DNA of 64,000 bases from Actinomycetota bacterium (GCA_009885805.1 VFJZ01000047.1:23011-87010), one strand, 5' to 3'; shown: positions 50,215 to 59,338, counted from the stretch's first letter. Translations and numbers: made by a program. The notes: generated by a model not told the origin, from the letters alone.

Positions 50215-51180
50215 GTGCGTCGGCGCGAGTTCCTCCTCGGCCTCGCCGCCGCCGGTGTCGCGCTCGACGCGGCGTCCGCAGCGGCATACGCCGCCCTGGC
50301 CGGACCGCGGGCGCTCGTCACCGCCGATCTGGAGTCGCACGTGGCCGTCGTGCGCCTGCGCACCGGCCGGGTCGAACGGCGGATCACGACGCCGCCGCAC
50401 CCGCGCAGCATCGAGACGGTCGCCGACGGCGCGATGGCGCTCTGCGCCTGTTCCGAGGAGGGCGTCCTCGTCCTGTTCGACGCCTCCCCACTCCGGATCG
50501 TCGCCGAACTCGACGTCGGCGGCGAGCCGCGGTACGTCGCGGCGCACCCGGACGGACGCCACGCCTACGTCTCCGACGCCGCTCAGGGGCAGGTGCTCGT
50601 GGTCGATCTGCAGCGGCGCCGCCTCGTCCGGCGGATCGAGGTCGGCGCTGCCGCGCGCCACATCACCCTCTCCCCCGCCGGCGACCAACTCTGGACCGCG
50701 CTCGGCTCGAAGGCGGCGTCGATCGCGCGCGTCGACACCGCCGACGCCACCCGCCCGCGGCGCCTGCGACGGACGAGTCCGGTCGACCTCGCCCACGACG
50801 TCGTCTTCACGCCCGACGGCGCCGCGGTCTGGGTCTCGTCCGGCAGCGGCGAGCACGTCGCCGTGCACCGGCGCGGGACCCTTCGGCCGGTGCAACGGCT
50901 CGCCGACGGCGCACCGCCCCAGCACGTGGCGATGGGCGACGGCGTCGCCTACGTGACGAGCGGCCACGACGGGCGCCTCCGTGTCCACCGGATCAGCGAC
51001 GGCCGCCTCCTGCGCACGACCCACGTCCCGGAGTACTCGTACAACGTCACGGCGGCGCGCGGCTACGTCATCTCGCCCTCGCTGGAACTGGGCCGCCTGG
51101 CGATCCTCGGGCCGCGCGGTCACGTGCTCCGCGTCGCCCGGGTCGGGCGCTCCTGCCACGACGCCTGCATCATCGCGTAG
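50215..51180 (+). CDS. Tat-exported YncE-like beta-propeller protein
   Basis: 321 residues. The N terminus RRREFLLGLAAAGVALDAASA is a twin-arginine signal. About seven repeats of the YVTN type follow (GGEPRYVAAHPDGRHAYVSDAAQGQVLVVDL, SPAGDQLWTAL, FTPDGAAVWVSS). Binding partner unknown. The last residues RVGRSCHDACII carry two Cys. GTG 50215 is chosen because TACGCT (50203-50208) lies exactly 6 bases upstream; ATG 50191 would add eight residues before the Tat motif. Confidence 0.8.
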   Translation: MRRREFLLGLAAAGVALDAASAAAYAALAGPRALVTADLESHVAVVRLRTGRVERRITTPPHPRSIETVADGAMALCACSEEGVLVLFDASPLRIVAELDVGGEPRYVAAHPDGRHAYVSDAAQGQVLVVDLQRRRLVRRIEVGAAARHITLSPAGDQLWTALGSKAASIARVDTADATRPRRLRRTSPVDLAHDVVFTPDGAAVWVSSGSGEHVAVHRRGTLRPVQRLADGAPPQHVAMGDGVAYVTSGHDGRLRVHRISDGRLLRTTHVPEYSYNVTAARGYVISPSLELGRLAILGPRGHVLRVARVGRSCHDACIIA

Positions 51181-51256
51181 CGCCCTGCGGGAAACCCGTA
51201 GCGGTCATCGCGCGCGCGCCGATGACGTAGCTGCCCGCAAGCAGCACCATCGGTTC

Positions 51257-51841
51257 ATGGCCGTCCCGATTCGCTCAGCCCGGCCGGCGCGTGTTGCCGC
51301 CGCGGAAGCGGTCCTCGTCCTCGACCGGAACGGACGTGTGCTCGGCCTCAGCCGAGCCGCCTCTGCGTTGCTCGCTGCCGACGCGCCGGACACCGTCGGC
51401 CGCGTCGCCGCCGACCTCATCTACGTCCGCGGCGACGACGGCGACCGGCCGCTCGCGGTCCGGTCACCGGCCATGCGGCTGGCCGCAGCGGGCTGGCCCG
51501 TCGAGCCGCAAGCAGTGAGCGTGTGTGGCGCGGACGGCGTGCTGCGACGCTGCGTGTTGCGCCTCATCACGGTCGACCCGCCCGATCTCGACCGGGTCGT
51601 GATCGCAGTCCTCGACGAGACCGACGATGGCATCGCGCCACCGTCGGCGCCGGCGCTGACCGAACGACAACGCGAGGTCCTGCGCGCGCTCGGCGCCGGG
51701 CGACGCTGCAGCGTGATCGCGGACGACCTGCGCATCTCCGAGACGACCGTCCGCCACCACATCCGGGCGATCCTGACCGCCCTCGGCGTCCACTCGCAGC
51801 TCGAGGCGGTCGCCGCGGCGCGTCGCTACGGCCTCGCCTGA
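51257..51841 (+). CDS. LuxR-type regulator with N-terminal PAS-like domain
   Basis: 194 residues. The first about 110 residues resemble a PAS fold (EAVLVLDRNGRVLGLSRAASALL). The C terminus is a LuxR/GerE helix-turn-helix: LTERQREVLRALGAGRRCSVIADDLRISETTVRHHIRAILTALGVHSQLEAV. No receiver domain is present. It overlaps the convergent decarboxylase gene by 16 bases. Targets cannot be told from sequence. Confidence 0.85.
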   Translation: MAVPIRSARPARVAAAEAVLVLDRNGRVLGLSRAASALLAADAPDTVGRVAADLIYVRGDDGDRPLAVRSPAMRLAAAGWPVEPQAVSVCGADGVLRRCVLRLITVDPPDLDRVVIAVLDETDDGIAPPSAPALTERQREVLRALGAGRRCSVIADDLRISETTVRHHIRAILTALGVHSQLEAVAAARRYGLA

Positions 51842-53205
51842 CGAGCCCCCTCGAACGCATCGACCACGACCGCAGCCGACCGCTCGATGTCGGCGGCCGT
51901 GGTGGCCCAGTTCGTCGTCGAGAAGCGCATCGCCTCACGACCCTGCCAGTGCGTCCCACCGAGCCAGCAGGTGCCCTCGGCCTGCACGGCCGCGATCGTC
52001 CGCCGGGTGACCTCGTCCGAGTCTGCGAAACGCAGAACGACCTGGTTCAGGACCACGTCGTTCAGGACCTCGACGCCCGGCACCGAGCCGACGAGTGCGG
52101 CGAACAGCCCGGCATGCGCGCAGGAGCGCTCGATCATGGCGGCGACGCCGTCGGCGCCGAGCTGGCGCAGGGCGGCCCAGACAGCGAAGCCGCGGGCGCG
52201 GCGCGACGCCTCCGGCACCAGCATCGATGGCTCGCGGCCGCTGCCGAGAACGACGTAGGCCGACGACCACGACATCGCCGTCGCGTGGGCGACGGCATCG
52301 CGGCAGGCGACGAGGGCGGAGTCGTACGGCACGTTCAGCCACTTGTGGCAATCCGTCGCCCACGAGTCGGCGCGGTCGACGCCACGCGTCAGGTGGCGCA
52401 GGTGCGGACTGGCCGCGGCCCACAGGCCGAAGGCGCCGTCGATGTGCAGCCACGCCCCGTGCTCCGCGCACAGGTCGGCGACCGCGTCGAACGGGTCGAA
52501 GGAGCCGCTGTTGACGTTGCCCGCCTGCGCACAGACGATCGTCGGCGCCCGCTCGGAGGCAAGCAGGGCGCCGAGCGATGCCGGCAGGATCCGCCCCTGG
52601 GTATCGGCCTCGGCGACGGCCGCGGGCGCCCCGAAGCCCAGGTAACGCAGCGCCACGAGCACGGTCGGATGCGTCTCGGCGCCGACGATCACGCGGATGC
52701 GCGGCGCGCCCTGCAAGCCATCACGCTCGACGTCCCAACCGGCGCGGGCGAGGACGGCGTGCCGCGCCGCCGCCAGCGCCGTGAAGTTCGCCATCTGCGC
52801 CCCGGTCGTGAGGCCGAATGACGCCTCAGCCGGCAGCCCGAGCAGGTCGAGCAGCCAGCCGCCGGCGACCTCCTCCGCCGCCGCACCGGCGGGCGACATC
52901 TCCTGGAGGCTGGCGACCTGGTCCCACGCCACGGTCAGGAGATCGGCCGCGGTCGCCGCTTCCACCGACCCGCCCATCACCCAGCCGAAGAAACGCGGAC
53001 CGGCCGTCGCGACGAGGCCGGGCTCGGCTGCGGCCACGAGCTGCTCGATCACCGTCGCCGGCGCTACGCCGGCGCGCGGCAGCGAGCCGCCGAGCGCCGC
53101 CGCAACCTCGCCGGTCGTCGCACGTGCCGCAGCGGTGCGATCCGAGACGCCGTCCAGAAACCGGCGGGCGTGGCGCACGGCGACGTCGAACGCGTCTCGC
53201 TCCAT
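51826..53205 (-). CDS. PLP-dependent group II amino acid decarboxylase family protein
   Basis: 459 residues. The fold-type I features are clear: AGPRFFGWVMGG, LTTGAQMANFTALAAARHAVL, cofactor-binding HIDGAFGLWAA and the PLP Lys in WATDCHKWLNVPYDSALV. This is the aromatic-L-amino-acid/glutamate decarboxylase group; the substrate is not predictable, and aldolase-type members exist. ATG 53205 is chosen because TAGATT (53218-53213) lies 7 bases upstream; an upstream TTG would overlap that box. Confidence 0.86.
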   Translation of the reverse strand: MERDAFDVAVRHARRFLDGVSDRTAAARATTGEVAAALGGSLPRAGVAPATVIEQLVAAAEPGLVATAGPRFFGWVMGGSVEAATAADLLTVAWDQVASLQEMSPAGAAAEEVAGGWLLDLLGLPAEASFGLTTGAQMANFTALAAARHAVLARAGWDVERDGLQGAPRIRVIVGAETHPTVLVALRYLGFGAPAAVAEADTQGRILPASLGALLASERAPTIVCAQAGNVNSGSFDPFDAVADLCAEHGAWLHIDGAFGLWAAASPHLRHLTRGVDRADSWATDCHKWLNVPYDSALVACRDAVAHATAMSWSSAYVVLGSGREPSMLVPEASRRARGFAVWAALRQLGADGVAAMIERSCAHAGLFAALVGSVPGVEVLNDVVLNQVVLRFADSDEVTRRTIAAVQAEGTCWLGGTHWQGREAMRFSTTNWATTAADIERSAAVVVDAFEGARQARP

Positions 53206-53215
53206 GCGGCGCAAT

Positions 53216-53830
53216 CTACCGGCTCAGGGCGGCGTCGTACTCCTCCGGCGTGTTGATCGCCGCCAGCGACTCGAGCGCCGGGTCATCGGCTGCGACCGCG
53301 GGATCGGTCAGCAGCCAGGCGGCGTCGACCATGCGGGCGGCACAGGCGCCGAGGAGCGCGCCGGCGCCCGACGCGCCGTCGGCGAGGAGATCGCGGATGA
53401 CGGAGACCAGCGACGTGCGGTACACCGCCAGCAGCGGCTGGCGATGGCCGGCCACGACCGGGACGACGGCGTCGTCCCCGGGCCGCAGACCGTCGATCAG
53501 ACGCCGGACGACCGCCCCTTGCAGGAGCGCGGCATCCGTCGCCGTGACGACGGCGGCGTCAGCCTCGTCCACGACGGCTGCGAGTCCCGCCAGCATGCCC
53601 TCGAGCGGGCCCCGGGAGGGCCGTGCGTCGACCGTCAGCCGAATCGTCGCGGGAAGGGCGGGCAGGGACTGGCCGGCGCCGCCGACGACGACCACCGGCC
53701 CGTCGACAGCCGCCGCCACGACCGTGCAGACGTGGGTGAGGAGCGGCGTGCCGTGCCAGTCGAGCCACGCCTTCGGCCGACCCATCCGCGACGAGCGGCC
53801 GCCGGCCAGGATGATCCCGGCCGTCGCCAT
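53216..53830 (-). CDS. mobA: Molybdenum cofactor guanylyltransferase (MobA-like)
   Basis: 204 residues. The nucleotidyltransferase P-loop AGIILAGGRSSRMGRPKAWL opens the protein; GPLEGMLAGLAAV and VTATDAALLQGAVVRRLI (family DxP region, here DAA) follow. It would attach GMP to molybdopterin, or CMP in related enzymes. The ATG overlaps the stop of the upstream oxidase by one base (TGATG). The missing Pro in DxP leaves some doubt about substrate. Confidence 0.82.
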   Translation of the reverse strand: MATAGIILAGGRSSRMGRPKAWLDWHGTPLLTHVCTVVAAAVDGPVVVVGGAGQSLPALPATIRLTVDARPSRGPLEGMLAGLAAVVDEADAAVVTATDAALLQGAVVRRLIDGLRPGDDAVVPVVAGHRQPLLAVYRTSLVSVIRDLLADGASGAGALLGACAARMVDAAWLLTDPAVAADDPALESLAAINTPEEYDAALSR

Positions 53831-55002
53831 CAGGCGCGGGCGCCGGGGCCGTACGCGAGACGGAGCAGGCGGCCCTCGGCGAACCGCTCGGGACGCAGCT
53901 CGCTGACGTCGATCGATGGCGTTCGGCCGGTGACCTCGGCCGCGACGACCTCGCCGACGGCCGGGGCGAGCTTGAAGCCGTGACCGCTCCAGCCGAGGGC
54001 GAGATAGAGCCCGGCGACACCGGGACACGGACCGAGGATCGGGTTCCAGTCAGGCGTGCTGTCGTACGGGCCGGCGAAGCCGCGCTCGAGCGCGAAGCCG
54101 CCGAGACGCGGGAAGCGCTCGGTGACGGCGCGCCGGACGACCTCCTCGTAGCCATCAGACAGCGCGTGGTCGCAGTCGTCAGCCTGGGCCAGCGGCTCGT
54201 CACCGAAGTAGGCGACGGCGTAGAACTGCTGTCCGCGATCCGGGCGGACGACGACGTTCGTGACGGCATCGGAGCAGACGGCCGTCGGCAGGGCGCCGCC
54301 GATCGGCTGCCGCAGCACCGCCACCTGCAGGCGCTTGAGGGCGATCGGCTGCTCGGCCCCGATCGGCCGCAGCAGATCGTTGCCCCAGGCACCGGTGGCG
54401 AGAACGACGCGGTCGGCGAGCACCGACCCGGAACTCGTCGTCACACCGGTGATCCGGTCGCCGGCGACCGTGAGGCCCGTGACGGCCGTGCCGAGGCGCG
54501 CCGTGAGTCCGTTGCGGCACGCGGCCGCGAACCAGCCGAGGCACATCTTCTGCGCGTCGGCGAACCCGCCGTCGGGCTCGTAGGCGGCGCCGGCGACGCC
54601 GTCGAGGGATAGTTCTGGCTCGGCGGCCCGGATCTCGTCAGGGGCGAGGAACCGCGTGTCGAGGCCGAGACCGCGCAGCATCGCGACGTTGCCTCGGCAG
54701 GCGTCGACGAGGCGCTCGGGGACCGTGAGCAGGTAGCCGGTGCGGACGAAGCCGGCGTCGGTTCCTCCGACCTCGTCGGCGAATCGCATGATCGTCGCCG
54801 ATCCGGCCATCGCCAGCCGGGCCGTGACCGGGTTCGAGTAATGACGCCGCACCATCGAGAACGAGCGCCCCGAATCCCCTGCCGCCGGGCCGGCCCGGTC
54901 GACCAACATGACGCTGCCCTGACGATCGCGGCACAGGGCGTGGGCCGTCGCGAGGCCGAAGATGCCACCGCCGATCACGATTATGTCTGCGCGCTCCGTC
55001 AT
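53830..55002 (-). CDS. FAD-dependent oxidoreductase of the DAO family (sarcosine/glycine oxidase-like)
   Basis: 390 residues. The dinucleotide motif IIVIGGGIFGLATAHAL binds FAD; RVVLATGAWGNDLLRPIG and LYLALGWSGHGFKLAPAVGEVVA are typical DAO-family blocks. The opening SGRSFSMVRRHYSNP recalls sarcosine oxidase beta subunits. The amine substrate is unknown. TAGGCT (55015-55010) lies 7 bases before the ATG. Forms a two-gene unit with mobA. Confidence 0.86.
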   Translation of the reverse strand: MTERADIIVIGGGIFGLATAHALCRDRQGSVMLVDRAGPAAGDSGRSFSMVRRHYSNPVTARLAMAGSATIMRFADEVGGTDAGFVRTGYLLTVPERLVDACRGNVAMLRGLGLDTRFLAPDEIRAAEPELSLDGVAGAAYEPDGGFADAQKMCLGWFAAACRNGLTARLGTAVTGLTVAGDRITGVTTSSGSVLADRVVLATGAWGNDLLRPIGAEQPIALKRLQVAVLRQPIGGALPTAVCSDAVTNVVVRPDRGQQFYAVAYFGDEPLAQADDCDHALSDGYEEVVRRAVTERFPRLGGFALERGFAGPYDSTPDWNPILGPCPGVAGLYLALGWSGHGFKLAPAVGEVVAAEVTGRTPSIDVSELRPERFAEGRLLRLAYGPGARA

Positions 55003-55120
55003 CAGCGAGAGCCTACCCGCTGAGGATCCGTGCGGGGAAATCCGCACCGGAATAGGCGGACGCTCCGATGAGCGCGGTCGGACCGGGTGCGACAGTGGGT
55101 TCACCACGAAGGAGGATCCA

Positions 55121-55564
55121 ATGAAGCTGATCGTCCACGCCACCGACGGCTCGACCGAGGCGGCCGCAGCTCTCGAGATGGCGATCGAACTGGCCCGTGA
55201 CGCCGGCGCGAAGCTCGCGGTCGTCGCCGTCCACACGATCCCGCCGGGCGGCAAGGGCCTCGCGCCCGCCGTCACCGAGGTCGAGCATCAGCACGGTGCG
55301 GAGCACGTCGCCGAGGCCGCCACGGCAACGGCGAGGGCGGCGGGCCTCGAAGCCCAGTCGTACGTCTCCGCGGGCGATCCCGCGAAGGAGATCGCGCGCC
55401 TCGCCAACGAGCTCAAGGCCGACCTGATCGTCGTCGGCTCCCGCGGCTTCGGCGCCGTCCACGGCGCACTCGTCGGGTCCGTCTCCCGCGCGCTGATGAC
55501 CCGCTCCTCGGTGCCCGTGACCGTCGTCACGACCCGCGGCGCGCGCCAGCCCGTCGGCGCCTGA
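55121..55564 (+). CDS. Universal stress protein (UspA family)
   Basis: 147 residues: KLIVHATDGSTEAAAALEMAIELA at the start and the ATP-binding G-2x-G-9x-G-S/T signature in VVGSRGFGAVHGALVGSVSRALM. The ATG has GGAGG (55111-55115). A perfect hairpin terminator follows. A 6-bp inverted repeat GTGCGG/CCGCAC (55030-55047) in the divergent upstream region could be a regulatory site shared with the oxidase. Confidence 0.92.
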   Translation: MKLIVHATDGSTEAAAALEMAIELARDAGAKLAVVAVHTIPPGGKGLAPAVTEVEHQHGAEHVAEAATATARAAGLEAQSYVSAGDPAKEIARLANELKADLIVVGSRGFGAVHGALVGSVSRALMTRSSVPVTVVTTRGARQPVGA

Positions 55565-55573
55565 CCCCCGCCG

Positions 55574-55614
55574 GCACCGGGCGGCCGCCTCTCCCCCGGC
55601 GAGCCGCCCGGTGC
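55574..55614 (+). terminator. Hairpin terminator after uspA
   Basis: GCACCGGGCGGC (55574-55585) pairs perfectly with GCCGCCCGGTGC (55603-55614) across a 17-base loop, starting 10 bases after the uspA stop. No strong T-tract. Confidence 0.75.
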
Positions 55615-55641
55615 GCTTGCTCGTGTACGCTCGCTGATGCG

Positions 55642-56283
55642 ATGGACGTCCAGCGCATCACGGACGGGCTCTGGCGATGGACGGCGCCGCACCCGGACTG
55701 GGTCGCCGGCGGCACGGGCGCGCTCGACTGGCCGCGCGAGGTCGGCTGCGTCTACGTCGAGACGCCGGCGGCGACCGTCCTGATCGACCCGCTCATCCCG
55801 GCAGACGACGGAGACGCCGCGCGCTTCCTCGCTGCGCTCGACCGGGACGTCGAGCGTCGCGGCGTCCCGGTCGCCGTCCTGCTCACGGTCGCCTGGCACG
55901 AGCGCTCGTCGGCGCAGCTACGCGAGCGGTACAACGCGACGTCCACGGTGCCCGCGGGCGTCGAGCCGCTCCCACTCGGCGACCCCCTCGACGAGACCTG
56001 GTTTCACCTGCCGGCGTACCGGACCCTGGTCTGCGGCGACGTCATCGGCGGCGGCGACGCGCACGGCGGCGAGGCCGGGACACTCGCCGTCTGCCCGCCC
56101 TCCTGGTACGACCGCAGCGACGACGAGCGGCGCTGGTATCAGGAGTGCCTCGTCGCCGCCGTCGGCCGAACGATCGGGCTCCAACCGGAGCGAGTGCTCG
56201 TGGCGCACGGCACACCCGTGCTCGCCGGGGGAGCCGACGCCCTCACCCTGGCGCTCGCCGGCCATTCCGGGCGGCCCTGCTAG
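55642..56283 (+). CDS. Degenerate MBL-fold-like protein
   Basis: 213 residues with the beta-lactamase-fold rhythm: RITDGLWRWTAPHPDW, GCVYVETPAATVLIDPLIP, and late RTLVCGDVIGG and RVLVAHGTPVLAGG. The zinc motif H-x-H-x-D-H is replaced by LLTVAWHERSSAQ, which keeps a single His. The Asp in CGD and final His in AHG remain. It is likely a non-canonical or non-metal member. A TACGCT box lies at 55626-55631. Confidence 0.68.
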   Translation: MDVQRITDGLWRWTAPHPDWVAGGTGALDWPREVGCVYVETPAATVLIDPLIPADDGDAARFLAALDRDVERRGVPVAVLLTVAWHERSSAQLRERYNATSTVPAGVEPLPLGDPLDETWFHLPAYRTLVCGDVIGGGDAHGGEAGTLAVCPPSWYDRSDDERRWYQECLVAAVGRTIGLQPERVLVAHGTPVLAGGADALTLALAGHSGRPC

Positions 56284-56317
56284 GATCCCGCGGTCGCCGC
56301 CCGGGGCGACGAGGACC

Positions 56318-57142
56318 ATGAGACGGCCCGTTACCCTCATCGGCACAGCGCTCGTCGGCCTGGCGGCAAGTCCCGCTGCCGGCGTCGCAGCCACCGCACT
56401 CTTCCCCGTCGTCGGTGGCGCCAGCTACAGCAACGACTACGGCGCTCTGCGCGCGCAGGGCGGCCACCAGGGGAACGACCTGATGGCCCCGCGCGCCACG
56501 CCGGTGATCGCCGTCGTCGACGGCGTCGTCAAGCTGCATCGGTCGGGCCGCGGCGGCTACATGCTCTACCTGCGAGGCGCGAGCCGCGAGTACATCTACA
56601 TCCACCTGAACAACGATCGCCGCGGTGACGACGGCCGCGGTGGCGCTCGGGCCGCGTACGCGAAGGGACTGAAGACCGGCATGCGCGTGAAGGCCGGGCA
56701 GGAGATCGCCTATGTCGGCGACTCGGGCGACGCCGAGGGCACACCGCCGCACCTGCACTTCGAGGACCGCAGCCTGTCCGGTCGGCCCCGCAACCCTTAC
56801 CGGCGTCTGCGAGCGGCGTCGATCGTGCTGTTCGGCGCGCCCCTCAGCGGATCGAAGTCGCCCGGGATCTCCCTGACCCTGCGTGGCCGACTCGTCTCGG
56901 CCGCGACCGACGCGACGGGCGGGCGCGCGGCGATCCGCCTGCGCAGCATCATCGTCGCCGGCCGGCGGGTCGTGACGCGCAGGCTGGTGATCGTGCGCCT
57001 GTCGCCGGAACTGGCGGCGGTGGCGGCGGCCATCGAACCGGGCCGGGCGATCGATATCGAGACGGCACCGGCCGCCGTCACGCTCGCGCTGCAGCTGATG
57101 CGACCGGGGACGCTGCAGGCCGCCTCACTGACCGCCCGGTGA
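56318..57142 (+). CDS. Secreted M23 (LytM-type) peptidase
   Basis: 274 residues with a signal peptide (RRPVTLIGTALVGLAASPAAGVAA). Zinc ligands are in GGHQGNDLMAPRATPV (H-x3-D) and HLHFEDRS (H-x-H), with the third M23 element YIYIHLNNDRRG. The domain cleaves peptidoglycan cross-bridges, or acts as an activator if degenerate; here it looks intact. The C-terminal about 110 residues form an unassigned beta-rich domain. The TGA overlaps the PAP2 gene's GTG. Confidence 0.88.
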   Translation: MRRPVTLIGTALVGLAASPAAGVAATALFPVVGGASYSNDYGALRAQGGHQGNDLMAPRATPVIAVVDGVVKLHRSGRGGYMLYLRGASREYIYIHLNNDRRGDDGRGGARAAYAKGLKTGMRVKAGQEIAYVGDSGDAEGTPPHLHFEDRSLSGRPRNPYRRLRAASIVLFGAPLSGSKSPGISLTLRGRLVSAATDATGGRAAIRLRSIIVAGRRVVTRRLVIVRLSPELAAVAAAIEPGRAIDIETAPAAVTLALQLMRPGTLQAASLTAR

Positions 57143-57921
57143 GGGTCCTCACCGCTGTCAGGGCCTTCCCACCGCACGGCTGGATCGCCTTCGGCGCGCA
57201 GCTGGCGCTGCTGTTCGCGGTCAACGCCGTCTACGAGATCGGACGCGCGCTCCTCGAGGGAGACGCTGCAGTCGCGACCGCGCACGCCCTCGACATCGTC
57301 CGCGCCGAGCGGGCGCTCGGCATCTTCGTGGAGCGGGACATCCAGCGGCTCGCCACCGACGCGCCCGGCTGGGTGATGGACACCCTCATCTGGACGTATC
57401 GCAACTGCCAGCGGCTGATCACATGGTCGTTCGTGATCTGGCTCTACCTCCGCCGCAACGACCACTATCGCGCGGTCCGCAACACGATCTTCGCCGTCGA
57501 CGCGATCGGTCTCGCCGGGTACTTCCTCTACCCCACCGCCCCGCCCCGCCTGACGGCCGGGTTCGGCTTCGTCGACAGTCTCGATCCGTTGCAGGAGAAC
57601 CTCCGCAGCTCGCTCGTCGGCTCGCTGACCAATCTCTACGCGGCCGTCCCGAGCCTGCACACGGCGTACGCGCTGCTCTTCGGTATCGTCGGCTGGCGCG
57701 CCTGCCGCCACCTCGTGTTCCGCGTCGCCTGGGCCTGCTATCCCGGGCTGGTCGTGCTCGCGACGGTCGCCACCGGCAACCACTGGCTGCTCGATGCCGT
57801 CGCCGGCGCAGCGGCGCTCGGCGTGGCCGCGCTCGTCGCCTCCACCATCAGCCGGCGACTCGGTGCAGCAACCCGGCCAGCTGCGCCGCCCGACCTCGCC
57901 GCGAGATCCGCAGAGCCGTAG
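57139..57921 (+). CDS. PAP2-family membrane phosphatase / AUR1-like transferase
   Basis: 260 residues with about six membrane segments. PSLHTAYALLFGIVG and TGNHWLLDAVAGAAAL are the second and third PAP2 motifs; GYFLYPTAPPRLTAGFG before them is the AUR1/Ipt1-like form rather than the classical K-x6-RP. Such proteins act on lipid phosphates or make inositol phospholipids. GTG 57139 overlaps the M23 stop (GTGA). Its last 74 bases overlap the convergent glycosyltransferase gene. Confidence 0.83.
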   Translation: MRVLTAVRAFPPHGWIAFGAQLALLFAVNAVYEIGRALLEGDAAVATAHALDIVRAERALGIFVERDIQRLATDAPGWVMDTLIWTYRNCQRLITWSFVIWLYLRRNDHYRAVRNTIFAVDAIGLAGYFLYPTAPPRLTAGFGFVDSLDPLQENLRSSLVGSLTNLYAAVPSLHTAYALLFGIVGWRACRHLVFRVAWACYPGLVVLATVATGNHWLLDAVAGAAALGVAALVASTISRRLGAATRPAAPPDLAARSAEP

Positions 57922-59128
57922 CGGCGTCGATGCCAGGCACGTCGAGGCGCTCCTCGCGGTAGCGGCGGGCGAGGTCGCTGATCGCAGCGCGGGCGGCATC
58001 GACGTCGGTCGGTGCGACGACGATCCCGGCCGCCGCGCCGGCGATCTCCCGTGCCGCCGCCCCGTCGGGCGGCACGAGTGCCAGGACCGGGCGGCCGGCC
58101 GCCAGGTACTCCCAGGTCTTCGCCGGCACGACCGCCTCACTGCCGGCACGCTCCTGCATGAACAGCAACAAGACGTCGGCGTCGCGTTGCGCCTGCAGCA
58201 CGTCCGCATGCGACTGCGTTCCCTCCAGGCTGACGATGTCGCCCAGACCAAGGGGGGCGAGGCGCGCGCTGACGGCGGCCGGGAACGTCCCGATGAAGCG
58301 GACGCGGATCTGCTCCGCGAGGTCCGGTTCGGCGGCGATCGCGGCGGCGAGGCCCTCGCAGAAGACGGCCGGGCCGCGATCGCCGAAGAAGTAACCGGAG
58401 TACAGAAATGTCAGGCGCGGCGCCGGTCGGCGTTGGAGCGCCACGATCCGCTCGACGTCGGCGCCGTTTGGCACGACCTCGACGGGGAGCGACGGACGGA
58501 GCGCCGTGACCTCGGCGGCGATCGCGTCGTTCACACAGGTCGCGCCAGCCATCGCGCGCACGGCGAGACGCGCGAGCGGCGCCGAGACGGCCGCCTTCGC
58601 CCGGACGGCGCGGCGGTCGACATTCCGGTCCGGGTGCGCGAGCCACGGGTCACGCCAGTCAGCCACCCACGGCAGCCGCGTCGTTCGCGCGAGCGCGGCG
58701 CCGGCGAGCGTCACGGCGTGCGGTGGCGCGGTCGTCAGGAGCGCGTCGAAGCGGCCGCTGCGCAGCAGCCGGGCGGCCGCCGGGATGACGTCGGGGAGCC
58801 AGGCGACCTCGACGTCCGGAACCAGTAGCCGCCGCGGCAGAAGCGACAGGCGCGTGCGGACGCGGTCCGGACCCGCCCGCGCCGCGGCGATCCGATCACC
58901 TGGCAGGACCTCCGCGCCGGGCCCCCGATAGCGACTGCGGTGGACGCGGAGCCCGGTCGGCACGCGGGCGAGCGACGCCGGATCCTCCACCAGCCAGCGC
59001 GCATCGGTGGGCACCAGGACCTCGACATCGATGCCGTGCTCGGGGAGATGCCGGCAGAAGCCGAGCGTCCGCTCGATCCCTCCGCCGGCCGTTGGCGGGA
59101 AGTAGAACGCGACGAACAGGACCCTCAT
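57848..59128 (-). CDS. Glycosyltransferase family 4 protein
   Basis: 426 residues, GT-B fold. FVAFYFPPTAGGGIERTLGFCRHL opens the acceptor domain; the donor domain has VEVVPNGADVERI, TFLYSGYFFGDRGP and the EAVVPAKTWEYLAAGRPVLALV block that binds the nucleotide sugar. Substrate unknown; envelope glycan or glycolipid is likely. The ATG overlaps the stop of a small upstream membrane gene (ATGA). Its 3' 74 bases are also coding on the other strand. Confidence 0.87.
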   Translation of the reverse strand: MRVLFVAFYFPPTAGGGIERTLGFCRHLPEHGIDVEVLVPTDARWLVEDPASLARVPTGLRVHRSRYRGPGAEVLPGDRIAAARAGPDRVRTRLSLLPRRLLVPDVEVAWLPDVIPAAARLLRSGRFDALLTTAPPHAVTLAGAALARTTRLPWVADWRDPWLAHPDRNVDRRAVRAKAAVSAPLARLAVRAMAGATCVNDAIAAEVTALRPSLPVEVVPNGADVERIVALQRRPAPRLTFLYSGYFFGDRGPAVFCEGLAAAIAAEPDLAEQIRVRFIGTFPAAVSARLAPLGLGDIVSLEGTQSHADVLQAQRDADVLLLFMQERAGSEAVVPAKTWEYLAAGRPVLALVPPDGAAAREIAGAAAGIVVAPTDVDAARAAISDLARRYREERLDVPGIDAATALRISRRGRAAQLAGLLHRVAG

Positions 59129-59316
59129 CCGGGCGAGCCGCGCCGCTCCCGCGCCACCCGTGACAGTGCTCCGAAGACGGCGCCGACGGCCGCGAGACCC
59201 GTCGCCGCCTCGAACGACGCCGGTGCGCCCACGGCGATCCAACCGATCGTGAGCAGACCGAGGGTGAAGAAGTAGCCGAAGGCGAAGGCGGTCGCGATCG
59301 TCGAGTACCGGCTCAC
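59125..59316 (-). CDS. Small two-helix membrane protein
   Basis: 63 residues with two hydrophobic segments (TIATAFAFGYFFTLGLLTIGWIAV and FEAATGLAAVGAVFGAL). No family recognised. TATCCT (59328-59323) lies exactly 6 bases before GTG 59316, and the stop overlaps the glycosyltransferase start, both of which support it as a real gene and first member of a two-gene unit. Confidence 0.68.
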   Translation of the reverse strand: MSRYSTIATAFAFGYFFTLGLLTIGWIAVGAPASFEAATGLAAVGAVFGALSRVARERRGSPG

Positions 59317-59338
59317 GCGAGCAGGATACTCGCGGCCG

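Noticed and set aside
49471..51159. 562-codon minus-strand frame over tRNA-Arg and the propeller gene
   Set aside because: It runs across the tRNA and is antisense to a gene with a clear Tat signal and beta-propeller repeats.
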